Source: Streptococcus infantis
GTDB lineage: Bacteria > Bacillota > Bacilli > Lactobacillales > Streptococcaceae
Length of the DNA: 64,000 bases
Assembly (NCBI RefSeq): GCF_000963255.1
Contig: NZ_JYOV01000002.1
Location: 62,001 to 126,000, forward strand
Direction of reading: 5' to 3'
Part shown: positions 9,118 to 17,102 of the stretch, piece after piece
How the letters are laid out: every line of letters begins with the position of its first letter
How positions within the stretch are numbered: position 1 is the first letter of the stretch
Made by a program: the position numbers and the translations under genes
Notes under the pieces: model-generated
What the model was told of the DNA's origin: nothing
The model's database searches: none
Seen by the model: the letters and a program-made list of their open reading frames with translations, nothing else

Positions 9118-11258
9118 TTGAACAAATTACAAATTTATCGCGAAAATCTTTTAAAGACTATACTACTCCCCCTAATTTTTTTAAGAAGAAGAATATTTTA
9201 TTTGGATATAATGGTAGAGGGAAGAGTTCTTTGGCATTGGGTATCATTGATACTTTTAAAGCCAGTGTTAAAAGTGAAACTTCGTATCGACTCTTCAATA
9301 AAGATTATGTAAAAGATACATTACTATTAAATGATACTGTTTCGATTATAAAAGGGGTGAGGGTAACTTTTAGTAAGAACGACGCAAGTATAGCTAAAAC
9401 GATAAAAGATTTAGAAACCCAAAAAGTAGATGTAAAAACTTTAAAAAGTTCCATTAGTGATAAAAAAAATAATCTGAGGATTGAAATTGACACTATACAT
9501 GATTCAAACAAAGGAAAAGCTAAAATTAATAAAAGAAAAGCCACACTAGGTCCTATAGAAGTTTTTAATCTCTATATAGAAGATTTAAAAAGAGCACGTG
9601 AAATCAACTCATCGGATGAGTTTATAGCATCATTTGAACCTGATAGTGAAAGTTTTGAGAAAATTAAACAAAATATATTATCAAGCTCATTTCCACAATT
9701 AAAAATTACAAAATTTACTAACGAAGATAAAAAGTTTTTGAAAGATGTTCTAGAAAAATCCTATGAGGATATTAAGGAAATCCCCACATTAGAATTGCTA
9801 CATTGGTTAGAACAAGGTATAGAACTCCATAAAGATGCAGAACATTATTGTTTATTTTGCCAGAATTCTTTCACCCTTGATGATGTAAAACAAAGAGTAA
9901 AAGAATATAAAGAAAATGAAAAACAAAAAGATATTGAACGACTGGAAAAAATAAAAGGAGTACTTAAATACAATTTGTCTCTTCTTAAAGATGAAAACAA
10001 GCTGAAAAGTCAGTTAAATTTGATTAATATTGAATCTGGAATTATTGAAGAAATTATTAATAGTGACAACGTATCTAGATTAGCTGAACTTGCATCAACT
10101 ATTGAGTCGAAGATTCAAGATATGAGCACAACGTATAGTTTTACAGATTCAATTTCAAAGTTTGAATTAAAAGTGGATAGTGTTGCTGATAAAATTAGAA
10201 AGGGATACAGAGATAAAATTAAAGAACTTGACGACACTATTAATAATATTGAGATCTTAACAAAAGGGAAAATCTGTTTGTCTTTAGTCAAGAATAACTT
10301 TATGTTAAAACTTATAGAATTAATCAGAGAGAAAAGAGAGTTATTAGAAATTGAAAAAAGAAATGAACAAATAGATAGTGAAATTAATAAATTAAAAGAA
10401 AAACAATCAAAGTATACAGATTTCATGGAATTTTTAAATTATGTGTTAAAGAATTTAGGAATTCAAATAAAGTTAATTTTAGAGGATAAAAATTATTACT
10501 TACAACACACAATAGAAGAATGTAAGTTAACTGTAGATGATATAAGTGAGGGAGAGAAAAATTTACTATCATTGTTGTATTTCTATTTTGAACTGTATAA
10601 TGACAACAAACAGACTAAATTAAAAAAAGAAATTGAATTAATAGTTGTTGATGACCCGATTTCTAGTTTAGATGATGCTAATAAATTTTATGTTTTAGAA
10701 ATCATAAAGAAATTGTTAAGTGAGAAAAAAATCCAAATCTTTGTCTTGACACATTCCTGGGATGATTTTTGTAATATGTCATATCATTTTAAAAATAATA
10801 CAGATGCAAAGCTTTTTGAAATCTATAAGGAACCTACACAACAATTTCAAAGTGCAGTTCGAGAGTGTGCTACAAATGTATCACCTTATAAAAAATTGTT
10901 TATCGAACTATACGAACTCTCATTGAAAGATTTGAACAGTTTAAATGACTGTGATATTTATCATGCTGCAAATAGTATGAGAAGAGTGTTTGAAGAGTTT
11001 CTAAATTTCAAGAAGCCTAATTTGCTCCCGCAAAAGACAAATCAAAAAGAGATTGAAGATATTTTTGAAAAGGCGACGGGGCAACACATGGGGAATAACC
11101 GAAAACAAGAGCTGGGTAGTTTCCTTTCGTTTATTAATGTGTTATCACATCGTCCAATTAAAAGTGACGAAATATTAAATAATTCAAAATTCATTATGAA
11201 ATTCATTCAGCAAGTAGATAAAATTCATTTTGAGTCAATGAGACGATTAGATAGATAG
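9114..11258 (+). CDS. AAA ATPase resembling RloC/PrrC anticodon nucleases
   Basis: A 714-residue ABC/SMC-like ATPase (AAA_13 type). Walker A is GYNGRGKSS at residues 31-39. A long charged coiled coil (about 75-470) is interrupted by YCLFCQ, a CxxC at C246/C249 like the zinc hook of Rad50 and RloC. The signature motif SEGEKN starts at 478, Walker B is IVVDDP with D513/D514, and FVLTHSWDD is the switch histidine region. The C-terminal domain (about 590-714) has NSMRRVFEEF at 620-629 and LSHRP with H679, an Arg-x3-Glu plus distal His arrangement like the anticodon-nuclease triad of PrrC/RloC. Such proteins cut tRNA anticodon loops on infection or DNA damage; the function here is inferred. No restriction-modification genes lie beside it. 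Its base composition is clearly AT-richer than its neighbours, which suggests transfer. Confidence 0.75.
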   Translation: MIEQITNLSRKSFKDYTTPPNFFKKKNILFGYNGRGKSSLALGIIDTFKASVKSETSYRLFNKDYVKDTLLLNDTVSIIKGVRVTFSKNDASIAKTIKDLETQKVDVKTLKSSISDKKNNLRIEIDTIHDSNKGKAKINKRKATLGPIEVFNLYIEDLKRAREINSSDEFIASFEPDSESFEKIKQNILSSSFPQLKITKFTNEDKKFLKDVLEKSYEDIKEIPTLELLHWLEQGIELHKDAEHYCLFCQNSFTLDDVKQRVKEYKENEKQKDIERLEKIKGVLKYNLSLLKDENKLKSQLNLINIESGIIEEIINSDNVSRLAELASTIESKIQDMSTTYSFTDSISKFELKVDSVADKIRKGYRDKIKELDDTINNIEILTKGKICLSLVKNNFMLKLIELIREKRELLEIEKRNEQIDSEINKLKEKQSKYTDFMEFLNYVLKNLGIQIKLILEDKNYYLQHTIEECKLTVDDISEGEKNLLSLLYFYFELYNDNKQTKLKKEIELIVVDDPISSLDDANKFYVLEIIKKLLSEKKIQIFVLTHSWDDFCNMSYHFKNNTDAKLFEIYKEPTQQFQSAVRECATNVSPYKKLFIELYELSLKDLNSLNDCDIYHAANSMRRVFEEFLNFKKPNLLPQKTNQKEIEDIFEKATGQHMGNNRKQELGSFLSFINVLSHRPIKSDEILNNSKFIMKFIQQVDKIHFESMRRLDR

Positions 11259-11291
11259 AAAATAGTGCTTTTTGCTAGCTTTTGGTACTTT

Positions 11292-11334
11292 GGGCTTATA
11301 GCCCTGGTGGAAACCACCCGTTAGACGGGTGGTT
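11292..11334. repeat. Orphan double hairpin, possible IS200/IS605-type end
   Basis: GGGC-TTATA-GCCC (11292-11304) is followed by AACCACCCGT-TAG-ACGGGTGGTT (11312-11334), a perfect 10-bp stem with a three-base loop. GGTGG-AAA-CCACC in between offers a competing fold. No T-run follows directly. Tight subterminal hairpins of this kind occur at the ends of IS200/IS605 elements; no transposase gene remains. It may also serve as terminator of the ATPase gene. Confidence 0.4.
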
Positions 11335-11408
11335 GTGATTTTAAATGGATTCTCACAATTAGAAACAGAGTGTTTCTCGTGAAACACACTTCTTATTATA
11401 AAAAAGTT

Positions 11409-11438
11409 CTCCACATAAAATAATTTGTGGAGTTTTTT
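11409..11438. terminator. Bidirectional intrinsic terminator after the island
   Basis: CTCCACA (11409-11415) pairs with TGTGGAG (11426-11432), followed by TTTTTT; A's also precede the left arm. It separates the ATPase island from the transporter promoter. Another small palindrome, GTGTTTC-TCGT-GAAACAC, lies just before it at about 11370-11387. Confidence 0.8.
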
Positions 11439-11475
11439 CTATAATTTGTAGTTTAAACTATCCTTAAAATAAGAG

Positions 11476-11500
11476 TATACTGTTTTTGTAAACGTTATCA
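11476..11500 (+). promoter_or_regulatory. Transporter promoter -10 with overlapping cre site
   Basis: TATACT at 11476-11481 is the -10; a weak TTAAAC lies 17 bases upstream. TTGTAAACGTTATCA at 11486-11500 matches all 15 positions of the cre consensus WTGNAARCGNWWWCA and covers the expected transcription start. CcpA bound here would block initiation when preferred sugars are present. Confidence 0.8.
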
Positions 11501-11554
11501 AGTCTAAAAATTGTGAGATTATCAAGTTTTAGAAAAATAAAAAGGGAGGAAATT

Positions 11555-12484
11555 ATGAACAAGTTTTCAAAAACTTTGAGAGATAATTGGATATTTCTCT
11601 TAATGGTTTTACCAGGGACACTTTGGTTGATCTTATTCTTCTACATCCCAGTATTTGGAAATGTGGTTGCCTTCAAAGACTACCATATGACTGGTGAAGG
11701 ATTCGTCCACAGTATTATAAATAGTAAATGGGTTGGACTAGATAACTTCAGATTCTTATTTAGTTCAAAAGATGCCTTTGTCATCACTCGAAACACTGTC
11801 CTTTACAACCTTGGATTCATCTTTATTGGTTTGATCGTATCGGTTGGGATTGCCATTATCCTTAGTGAACTTCGCTCTAAGCAAATGGTTAAAATCTACC
11901 AAACTTCTATGTTATTCCCGTACTTCCTATCTTGGGTTATCATCAGTTTCTTTACAGATGCTTTCCTAAATATCGATAAAGGGCTTATCAATCACACCTT
12001 AGAAGCTCTCGGGATGAAGGGTATTAACTTCTACGCAGACATCAGTATCTGGCCTTACCTCCTCCTTTTCCTAGGTATCTGGAAAGGCTTCGGATACAGT
12101 AGTGTGATGTACTACGCTACAATCATGGGTATTGACCCAACTTACTACGAAGCAGCGACAGTGGACGGTGCTAGCAAATGGCAACGTATTCGCAACGTAA
12201 CCATCCCTCAGTTGACACCACTTGTGACAGTATTGACCATCCTTGCAGTCGGAAACATCTTCCGTGCAGACTTCGGTCTCTTCTATCAAATCCCTCACAA
12301 CGCTGGTCAGCTCTATAGCGTAACAAACGTATTGGACGTCTATGTCTTTAATGGTTTGACACAGACAGCAGACATCGGTATGGCTTCAGCAGCCGGTCTC
12401 TATCAGTCAGTCGTCGGTTTGATTCTGGTTATCCTATCAAACTTACTTGCAAGACGTGTTGATCCTAACTCAGCACTATTCTAG
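11555..12484 (+). CDS. ngtP1: Carbohydrate ABC transporter permease (LplB type), NgtP1-like
   Basis: A 309-residue inner-membrane permease with about six transmembrane helices and the ABC-permease loop EAATVDGASKWQRIRNVTIP that contacts the ATPase. I chose the ATG at 11555 because GGGAGG stands just before it; a longer frame from a TTG at 11513 has no such site. It belongs to the LplB/YtcP branch that imports oligosaccharides. The gene order permease-permease-lipoprotein and the sequence match what I recall of pneumococcal SP_0090-0092, described as the N-glycan transporter NgtP1-NgtP2-NgtS. No ATPase gene is present; streptococcal importers of this class use a shared ATPase such as MsmK encoded elsewhere. 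The symbol rests on resemblance and context. Confidence 0.85.
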   Translation: MNKFSKTLRDNWIFLLMVLPGTLWLILFFYIPVFGNVVAFKDYHMTGEGFVHSIINSKWVGLDNFRFLFSSKDAFVITRNTVLYNLGFIFIGLIVSVGIAIILSELRSKQMVKIYQTSMLFPYFLSWVIISFFTDAFLNIDKGLINHTLEALGMKGINFYADISIWPYLLLFLGIWKGFGYSSVMYYATIMGIDPTYYEAATVDGASKWQRIRNVTIPQLTPLVTVLTILAVGNIFRADFGLFYQIPHNAGQLYSVTNVLDVYVFNGLTQTADIGMASAAGLYQSVVGLILVILSNLLARRVDPNSALF

Positions 12485-12497
12485 AAAGGAGGAGCAT

Positions 12498-13418
12498 ATG
12501 GCAAAAAAAATTCAAAAAGAAAAAATTGATAATGTTGGCATACACTCCTTCAGCAAGAAAGCAGATATCTTCTTTAGTATCATTTCTGGTTTGCTGGCCT
12601 TCTCTTGTATCTTGCCTTTTATCTTTGTCATCATTATCTCAGTTACAGATGAGAAGAGTATTGTTCAATATGGATATAGCTTCTTCCCATCACAGTTTGG
12701 ATTAGATGGTTTTGAGTTCTTGGCTCAGTTCAAAGATAAGATTTTACAAGCGCTCTTTATCTCAGTATTTGTGACAGTTGTCGGTACATTGACAAACGTC
12801 TTTATCACGACAACTTACGCCTATGCCATCTCACGTTCAACATTTAAGTATCGTAAATTCTTTACAATCTTTGCTCTTCTTAGTATGTTGTTCAACGCTG
12901 GTTTGGTACCAGGCTATATCGTAGTGACTCAATTGCTTCACCTTGGTGATACTATTTGGGCCTTGATTGTTCCAATGCTTCTATCACCATTCAACATCAT
13001 GTTGATGCGTTCCTTCTTCAAGAAAACCATCCCAGAAGCAATCCTCGAATCAGCTCGTATCGATGGAGCTAGTGAAGCTCGTATCTTCTTCCAAATCTGT
13101 TTGCCACTGTCACTACCAGGTATCGCAACGATTACACTATTGACAGCGCTTGGATTCTGGAATGACTGGTTTAACGCCCTTCTTTACATCAAGAGTGACA
13201 ACTTGTATCCATTGCAATATTTGCTCATGCAAATTCAAAACAACATGGATTACATTGCTAAGTCAGTTGGTATGTCAGGACAACTTGCGGTTGCCCTACC
13301 AAAAGAAACAGGTCGTATGGCCATGGTCGTTGTTGCGACTGTTCCGATTGCAATCCTTTACCCATTCTTCCAACGCTACTTTGTAAAAGGTTTGACTATC
13401 GGTGGTGTTAAAGAGTAA
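12498..13418 (+). CDS. ngtP2: Carbohydrate ABC transporter permease (YtcP type), NgtP2-like
   Basis: A 306-residue permease, partner of the preceding gene. The conserved coupling loop is ESARIDGASEARIFFQICLP, and the protein ends in RYFVKGLTIGGVKE, typical of the YtcP branch. Starting at 12498 is supported by AAAGGAGGAGC directly upstream; 13 bases separate it from the first permease. The longer frame starting inside the previous gene is unlikely. A small stem-loop (AAGAAAC-AAT-GTTTCTT, 13427-13443) follows the stop and may protect the permease message or separate its level from that of the lipoprotein gene. Confidence 0.87.
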   Translation: MAKKIQKEKIDNVGIHSFSKKADIFFSIISGLLAFSCILPFIFVIIISVTDEKSIVQYGYSFFPSQFGLDGFEFLAQFKDKILQALFISVFVTVVGTLTNVFITTTYAYAISRSTFKYRKFFTIFALLSMLFNAGLVPGYIVVTQLLHLGDTIWALIVPMLLSPFNIMLMRSFFKKTIPEAILESARIDGASEARIFFQICLPLSLPGIATITLLTALGFWNDWFNALLYIKSDNLYPLQYLLMQIQNNMDYIAKSVGMSGQLAVALPKETGRMAMVVVATVPIAILYPFFQRYFVKGLTIGGVKE

Positions 13419-13527
13419 GGAAGTCTAAGAAACAATGTTTCTTCTCTAACTCTGATTTTTCTGACAAAGGAAAATCAACAATTTAATTTTGTTAATAACT
13501 TTAAAAATAAAAAAAGGAGTTTTTATA

Positions 13528-15015
13528 ATGAAAAACTGGAAAAAATATGCTTTTGCATCTGCTAGCCTTGTCGCTTTAGCTGCTAGCCTTGCTGCTTGTG
13601 GAAACCTTAAAGGAAATAACCAAAAAGCTGCTGAATCATCATCATCAGGTGATACAACTGTTATCAAAATGTACCAAATCGGTGACAAACCAGATAACTT
13701 GGATGAATTGCTAGAAAATGCAAACAAAATCATCGGAGAAAAAGTTGGCGCTAAATTGGATATCCAATACCTTGGTTGGGGTGACTACAGCAAGAAAATG
13801 TCAGTTATCACTTCATCAGGTGAAAACTATGATATCGCCTTTGCAGATAACTATGTCGTAAACGCTCAAAAAGGTGCTTATGCTGACTTGACAGAATTGT
13901 ACAAGAAAGAAGGAGCTGACCTTTACAAAGCACTTGACCCAGCTTACATCAAAGGTAACACTGTAAACGGTAAAATTTACGCAGTTCCGGTAGCAGCTAA
14001 CGTTGCATCTTCACAAAACTTTGCCTTCAACGGCCCACTTCTTGAAAAATATGGAATCGATATCTCAGGTGTAACTTCATACGAAACACTTGAACCAGTA
14101 TTGAAACAAATCAAAGAAAAAGCTCCAGATGTAATGCCATTTGCTGTTGGTAAAAACTTTATCCCATCAGAAAACTTTGACTACCCAGTTGCAAACGGAC
14201 TTCCATTCGTCATCGACCTTGAAGGCGACACTACTAAGATTGTAAACCGTTACGAAGTTCCTCGTTTCGTAGAACACTTGAAGACTCTTCACAAATACTA
14301 TGAAGCAGGATACATTCCAAAAGACGTAGCAACAAGCGAAACTACATATGACCTTACTCAAGATACTTGGCTTGTTCGCGAAGAAACAGTAGGACCAGCT
14401 GACTACGGTAGCAGCTTGCTTTCTCGTGTTGCTAACAGAGACATCCAAATCAAACCATTTACTAACTTCATCAAGAAAAACCAAACAACTCAAGTTGCTA
14501 ACTTTGTAATCTCAAACAACTCTAAGAACAAAGAAAAAGCAATGGAAGTGTTGAACCTCTTGAACACTAACCCAGAACTCTTGAACGGACTTGTTTATGG
14601 ACCAGAAGGCAAGAACTGGGAAAAAGTTGCAGGTAAAGAAAACCGTGTTAAAGTCCTTGATGGATACAAAGGAAACACTCACATGTCAGGATGGAACACT
14701 GGTAACAACTGGATCCTTTACATCAACGAAAACGTTACAGATGAACAAATTGCACAATCTAAGAAAGATTTGGAAACTGCAAAAGAATCTCCAGCGCTTG
14801 GATTCATCTTCAACACTGACAATGTGAAATCTGAAATTTCAGCTATCACTAACACTATGCAACAATTCGATACAGCTATCAACACTGGTACTGTAGACCC
14901 AGAAAAAGCTATTCCAGAATTGATGGAAAAACTTAAATCTGAAGGTGCTTACCAAAAAGTATTGGATGAAATGCAAAAACAATACGACGAATTCTTGAAA
15001 AGCAAAAAATCATAA
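13528..15015 (+). CDS. ngtS: Extracellular solute-binding lipoprotein, NgtS-like
   Basis: A 495-residue ABC binding lipoprotein. Positively charged MKNWKKYAF, a hydrophobic stretch and the lipobox LAAC with C24 show lipid anchoring; AAAAAAGGAG precedes the ATG at 13528, which is preferred over an upstream ATG at 13489. A Ser-rich linker (AESSSSGD) leads to a two-lobe binding fold with the family block DIAFADNYVVNAQKGAYADL near residues 105-125. It would capture N-glycan oligosaccharides at the surface and hand them to the two permeases. It is the last gene of the operon and is followed by a strong terminator. The ligand is inferred from similarity to SP_0092 and from the mannosidase cluster nearby. 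Confidence 0.87.
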   Translation: MKNWKKYAFASASLVALAASLAACGNLKGNNQKAAESSSSGDTTVIKMYQIGDKPDNLDELLENANKIIGEKVGAKLDIQYLGWGDYSKKMSVITSSGENYDIAFADNYVVNAQKGAYADLTELYKKEGADLYKALDPAYIKGNTVNGKIYAVPVAANVASSQNFAFNGPLLEKYGIDISGVTSYETLEPVLKQIKEKAPDVMPFAVGKNFIPSENFDYPVANGLPFVIDLEGDTTKIVNRYEVPRFVEHLKTLHKYYEAGYIPKDVATSETTYDLTQDTWLVREETVGPADYGSSLLSRVANRDIQIKPFTNFIKKNQTTQVANFVISNNSKNKEKAMEVLNLLNTNPELLNGLVYGPEGKNWEKVAGKENRVKVLDGYKGNTHMSGWNTGNNWILYINENVTDEQIAQSKKDLETAKESPALGFIFNTDNVKSEISAITNTMQQFDTAINTGTVDPEKAIPELMEKLKSEGAYQKVLDEMQKQYDEFLKSKKS

Positions 15016-15052
15016 GAATAATTGATTTCGTGTATTCATTCCTAAAAATTGC

Positions 15053-15102
15053 AATCACTGCCTTGTCTAGAGCCTTCTAGATAAGGTGGTGATTCTTTTT
15101 TT
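15053..15102 (+). terminator. Strong intrinsic terminator of the transporter operon
   Basis: AATCAC, CCTT and TCTAGA on the left (15053-15070) pair with TCTAGA, AAGG and GTGATT on the right (15076-15094), giving a stem of about 18 bp with small mismatches, followed by TTTTTTT. Confidence 0.9.
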
Positions 15103-15158
15103 AGTATTTGCATATAATTATCTGCGTTTGAAATCAGAAATTTGCTCTTACATGTAAC

Positions 15159-15863
15159 ATGGGTTATAGACATATGAAAAAATACCATCTTATTTTCAAA
15201 ACTAGTACAATCTTATCCTACTTATTTTTCGTATATGGGCTTTCTCAGTTGACGCTTATGATCCAAAATTACTGGCAATTTTCTTCTCAGATTGGTAATT
15301 TTTTCTGGATACGAAATCTTGTTAGTCTAGTCTTTATTGGCATCATGATAGGGATTTTAATCAAGACAGACCATGGTTATCTTTTTGTCATTCCTAAGAA
15401 AAAATGGTTGTGGTATACAGTTTTGACGATTCTTGTAACTGTACTTTCCATATCTTTTAATTTCCAAACAGCTAGACATGTACAATCAACTTCTGAAGGG
15501 TGGGCTGTGTTGATCGGCTACAGTGAGACAAATTTTGCCGAATTGGGTCTCTACTTGACCTTATTTTTCCTAGGTCCTCTGATGGAAGAGTTGATATATA
15601 GGGGCTTGTTCCAACATGCCTTTTTTAAAGATTCGAAATTTGGGCTTGACCTGATTCTTCCTTCGGTTTTGTTTGCTCTTCCTCACTTTTCAAGCTTTCC
15701 CAATTTCCTAGATATTCTTGTTTTTTCGACATTTGGAGTGTTTTGTGCGGGTTTAACTCGCTATACCAAGAGTATCTATCCTGGCTATGCAGTTCATGTT
15801 ATGAATAATATCGTAGCTACCTTGCCGTTTTTGCTAACCTTTTTTCAGCGAATATTTAGCTGA
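15159..15863 (+). CDS. CPBP family intramembrane metalloprotease
   Basis: A 234-residue multi-pass membrane protein of the CPBP (CAAX protease/bacteriocin-processing) family. All three active-site blocks are present: EELIYRG with E143-E144, FALPHF (second motif with His), and HVMNN near the C-terminus. In streptococci such proteins are linked to bacteriocin self-immunity or peptide processing; no bacteriocin gene is adjacent, so the substrate is unknown. Start choice is uncertain: ATG at 15159 and ATG at 15174 (MKKYHLIF) both lack a good ribosome binding site. Confidence 0.8.
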   Translation: MGYRHMKKYHLIFKTSTILSYLFFVYGLSQLTLMIQNYWQFSSQIGNFFWIRNLVSLVFIGIMIGILIKTDHGYLFVIPKKKWLWYTVLTILVTVLSISFNFQTARHVQSTSEGWAVLIGYSETNFAELGLYLTLFFLGPLMEELIYRGLFQHAFFKDSKFGLDLILPSVLFALPHFSSFPNFLDILVFSTFGVFCAGLTRYTKSIYPGYAVHVMNNIVATLPFLLTFFQRIFS

Positions 15864-15890
15864 AACAAGATCTGAAACTGGGTCTTGTTT
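15863..15890 (+). terminator. Hairpin terminator overlapping the CPBP stop codon
   Basis: AAACAAGA (15863-15870) pairs with TCTTGTTT (15883-15890); the T-rich stretch is TTTTCAATTTT. The left arm begins at the last base of the stop codon. Confidence 0.65.
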
Positions 15891-15910
15891 TCAATTTTCA
15901 GTCAAATAAA

Positions 15911-15939
15911 TTGCATTCGCTTTCTTGGGAGAGTATACT
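15911..15939 (+). promoter_or_regulatory. Sigma-A promoter of trhO
   Basis: TTGCAT (15911-15916) and TATACT (15934-15939) are separated by 17 bases. The start codon of trhO follows about 50 bases later. Confidence 0.7.
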
Positions 15940-15991
15940 GGTATAGTTGAATGAAAAATTCTGATAATTTAATCTTAGAAAAGAGAAGCAA

Positions 15992-16978
15992 ATGTCAAAA
16001 GATATTCGAGTTTTACTTTACTATAAATATGTCCCAATTGAAAACGCAGAACAATTTGCGGCTGACCACTTGGCTTTCTGTAAATCAATCGGCCTCAAAG
16101 GTCGTATCCTAGTGGCTGACGAAGGGATCAACGGGACTGTTTCTGGTGACTACGAAACAACCCAAAAATACATGGACTATGTTCACAGCCTTCCAGGTAT
16201 GGAAGATCTCTGGTTCAAGATTGACGAAGAAAGTGAGCAAGCCTTCAAGAAGATGTTTGTTCGCTACAAGAAAGAGATTGTCCACCTTGGCTTAGAGGAT
16301 GATAACTTTGACAACGACATCGACCCACTTGAAACAACAGGTGCTTACTTGTCTCCAAAGGAATTTAAAGAAGCTCTTCTAGACGAAGATACAGTTGTCC
16401 TTGATACTCGTAATGACTACGAGTACGATCTTGGCCATTTCCGTGGTGCTATCCGTCCAGACATCCGCAACTTCCGCGAGTTGCCACAATGGGTCCGTGA
16501 TAACAAGGAAAAATTCATGGACAAACGTGTCGTAGTTTACTGTACTGGTGGAGTCCGTTGTGAGAAATTCTCAGGTTGGATGGTCCGTGAAGGCTACAAA
16601 GATGTCGGTCAATTACACGGCGGAATTGCCACTTATGGGAAAGATCCAGAGGTTCAAGGAGAGCTTTGGGATGGGAAAATGTACGTCTTTGACGAGCGTA
16701 TTGCAGTCGATGTCAACCATGTCAACCCAACAATCGTCGGAAAAGATTGGTTTGATGGAACACCATGTGAACGTTATGTCAACTGTGGAAATCCATTCTG
16801 TAACCGTCGTATCTTGGCATCAGAAGACAACGAAGATAAATATCTCCGTGGCTGCTCACACGAATGCCGTGTTCACCCACGCAATCGCTATGTTTTAGAA
16901 CATGAATTGACACAAGATCAAGTCATCGAGCGTTTAGCAGCGATTGGTGAGAACTTGGATCATTCTGAAGTTGTATAA
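15992..16978 (+). CDS. trhO: tRNA uridine(34) hydroxylase TrhO (rhodanese domain)
   Basis: A 328-residue UPF0176/YceA family protein. The N-terminal domain (about 1-95) is the acylphosphatase-like part; a rhodanese domain follows with the active-site loop [14 protein letters not shown], catalytic C184; the C-terminus carries a Cys-rich segment ([20 protein letters not shown]). TrhO performs the oxygen-dependent step of 5-hydroxyuridine formation at tRNA position 34. The gene stands alone between its own promoter and terminator. The pneumococcal counterpart I recall is SP_0095. Confidence 0.9.
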   Translation: MSKDIRVLLYYKYVPIENAEQFAADHLAFCKSIGLKGRILVADEGINGTVSGDYETTQKYMDYVHSLPGMEDLWFKIDEESEQAFKKMFVRYKKEIVHLGLEDDNFDNDIDPLETTGAYLSPKEFKEALLDEDTVVLDTRNDYEYDLGHFRGAIRPDIRNFRELPQWVRDNKEKFMDKRVVVYCTGGVRCEKFSGWMVREGYKDVGQLHGGIATYGKDPEVQGELWDGKMYVFDERIAVDVNHVNPTIVGKDWFDGTPCERYVNCGNPFCNRRILASEDNEDKYLRGCSHECRVHPRNRYVLEHELTQDQVIERLAAIGENLDHSEVV

Positions 16979-16985
16979 AAGTAGG

Positions 16986-17009
16986 ACAGTCCTTAGGGGC
17001 TGTTTTTTT
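16986..17009 (+). terminator. Terminator of trhO
   Basis: ACAGTCC (16986-16992) pairs with GGGCTGT (16997-17003) including one G-T pair, followed by TTTTTTT. Confidence 0.8.
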
Positions 17010-17066
17010 CTATGCTTTTGACCAAAAAATCTTAAATTTGTTTCTGCATCTTTCAGGAAAATGGTG

Positions 17067-17089
17067 TATACTATATGTAAACGATTTCA
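17067..17089 (+). promoter_or_regulatory. Promoter -10 with perfect cre site
   Basis: TATACT at 17067-17072 is followed after two bases by ATGTAAACGATTTCA (17075-17089), a 15 of 15 match to the cre consensus. The layout copies that of the transporter promoter at 11476-11500, so the downstream gene is probably CcpA-repressed. Confidence 0.75.
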
Positions 17090-17102
17090 AAGGAGACCAT
17101 TT

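Noticed and set aside
13489-13527. Upstream ATG for the solute-binding lipoprotein
   Set aside because: It would put 13 extra residues before the signal peptide, and AAAAAAGGAG clearly belongs to the ATG at 13528.
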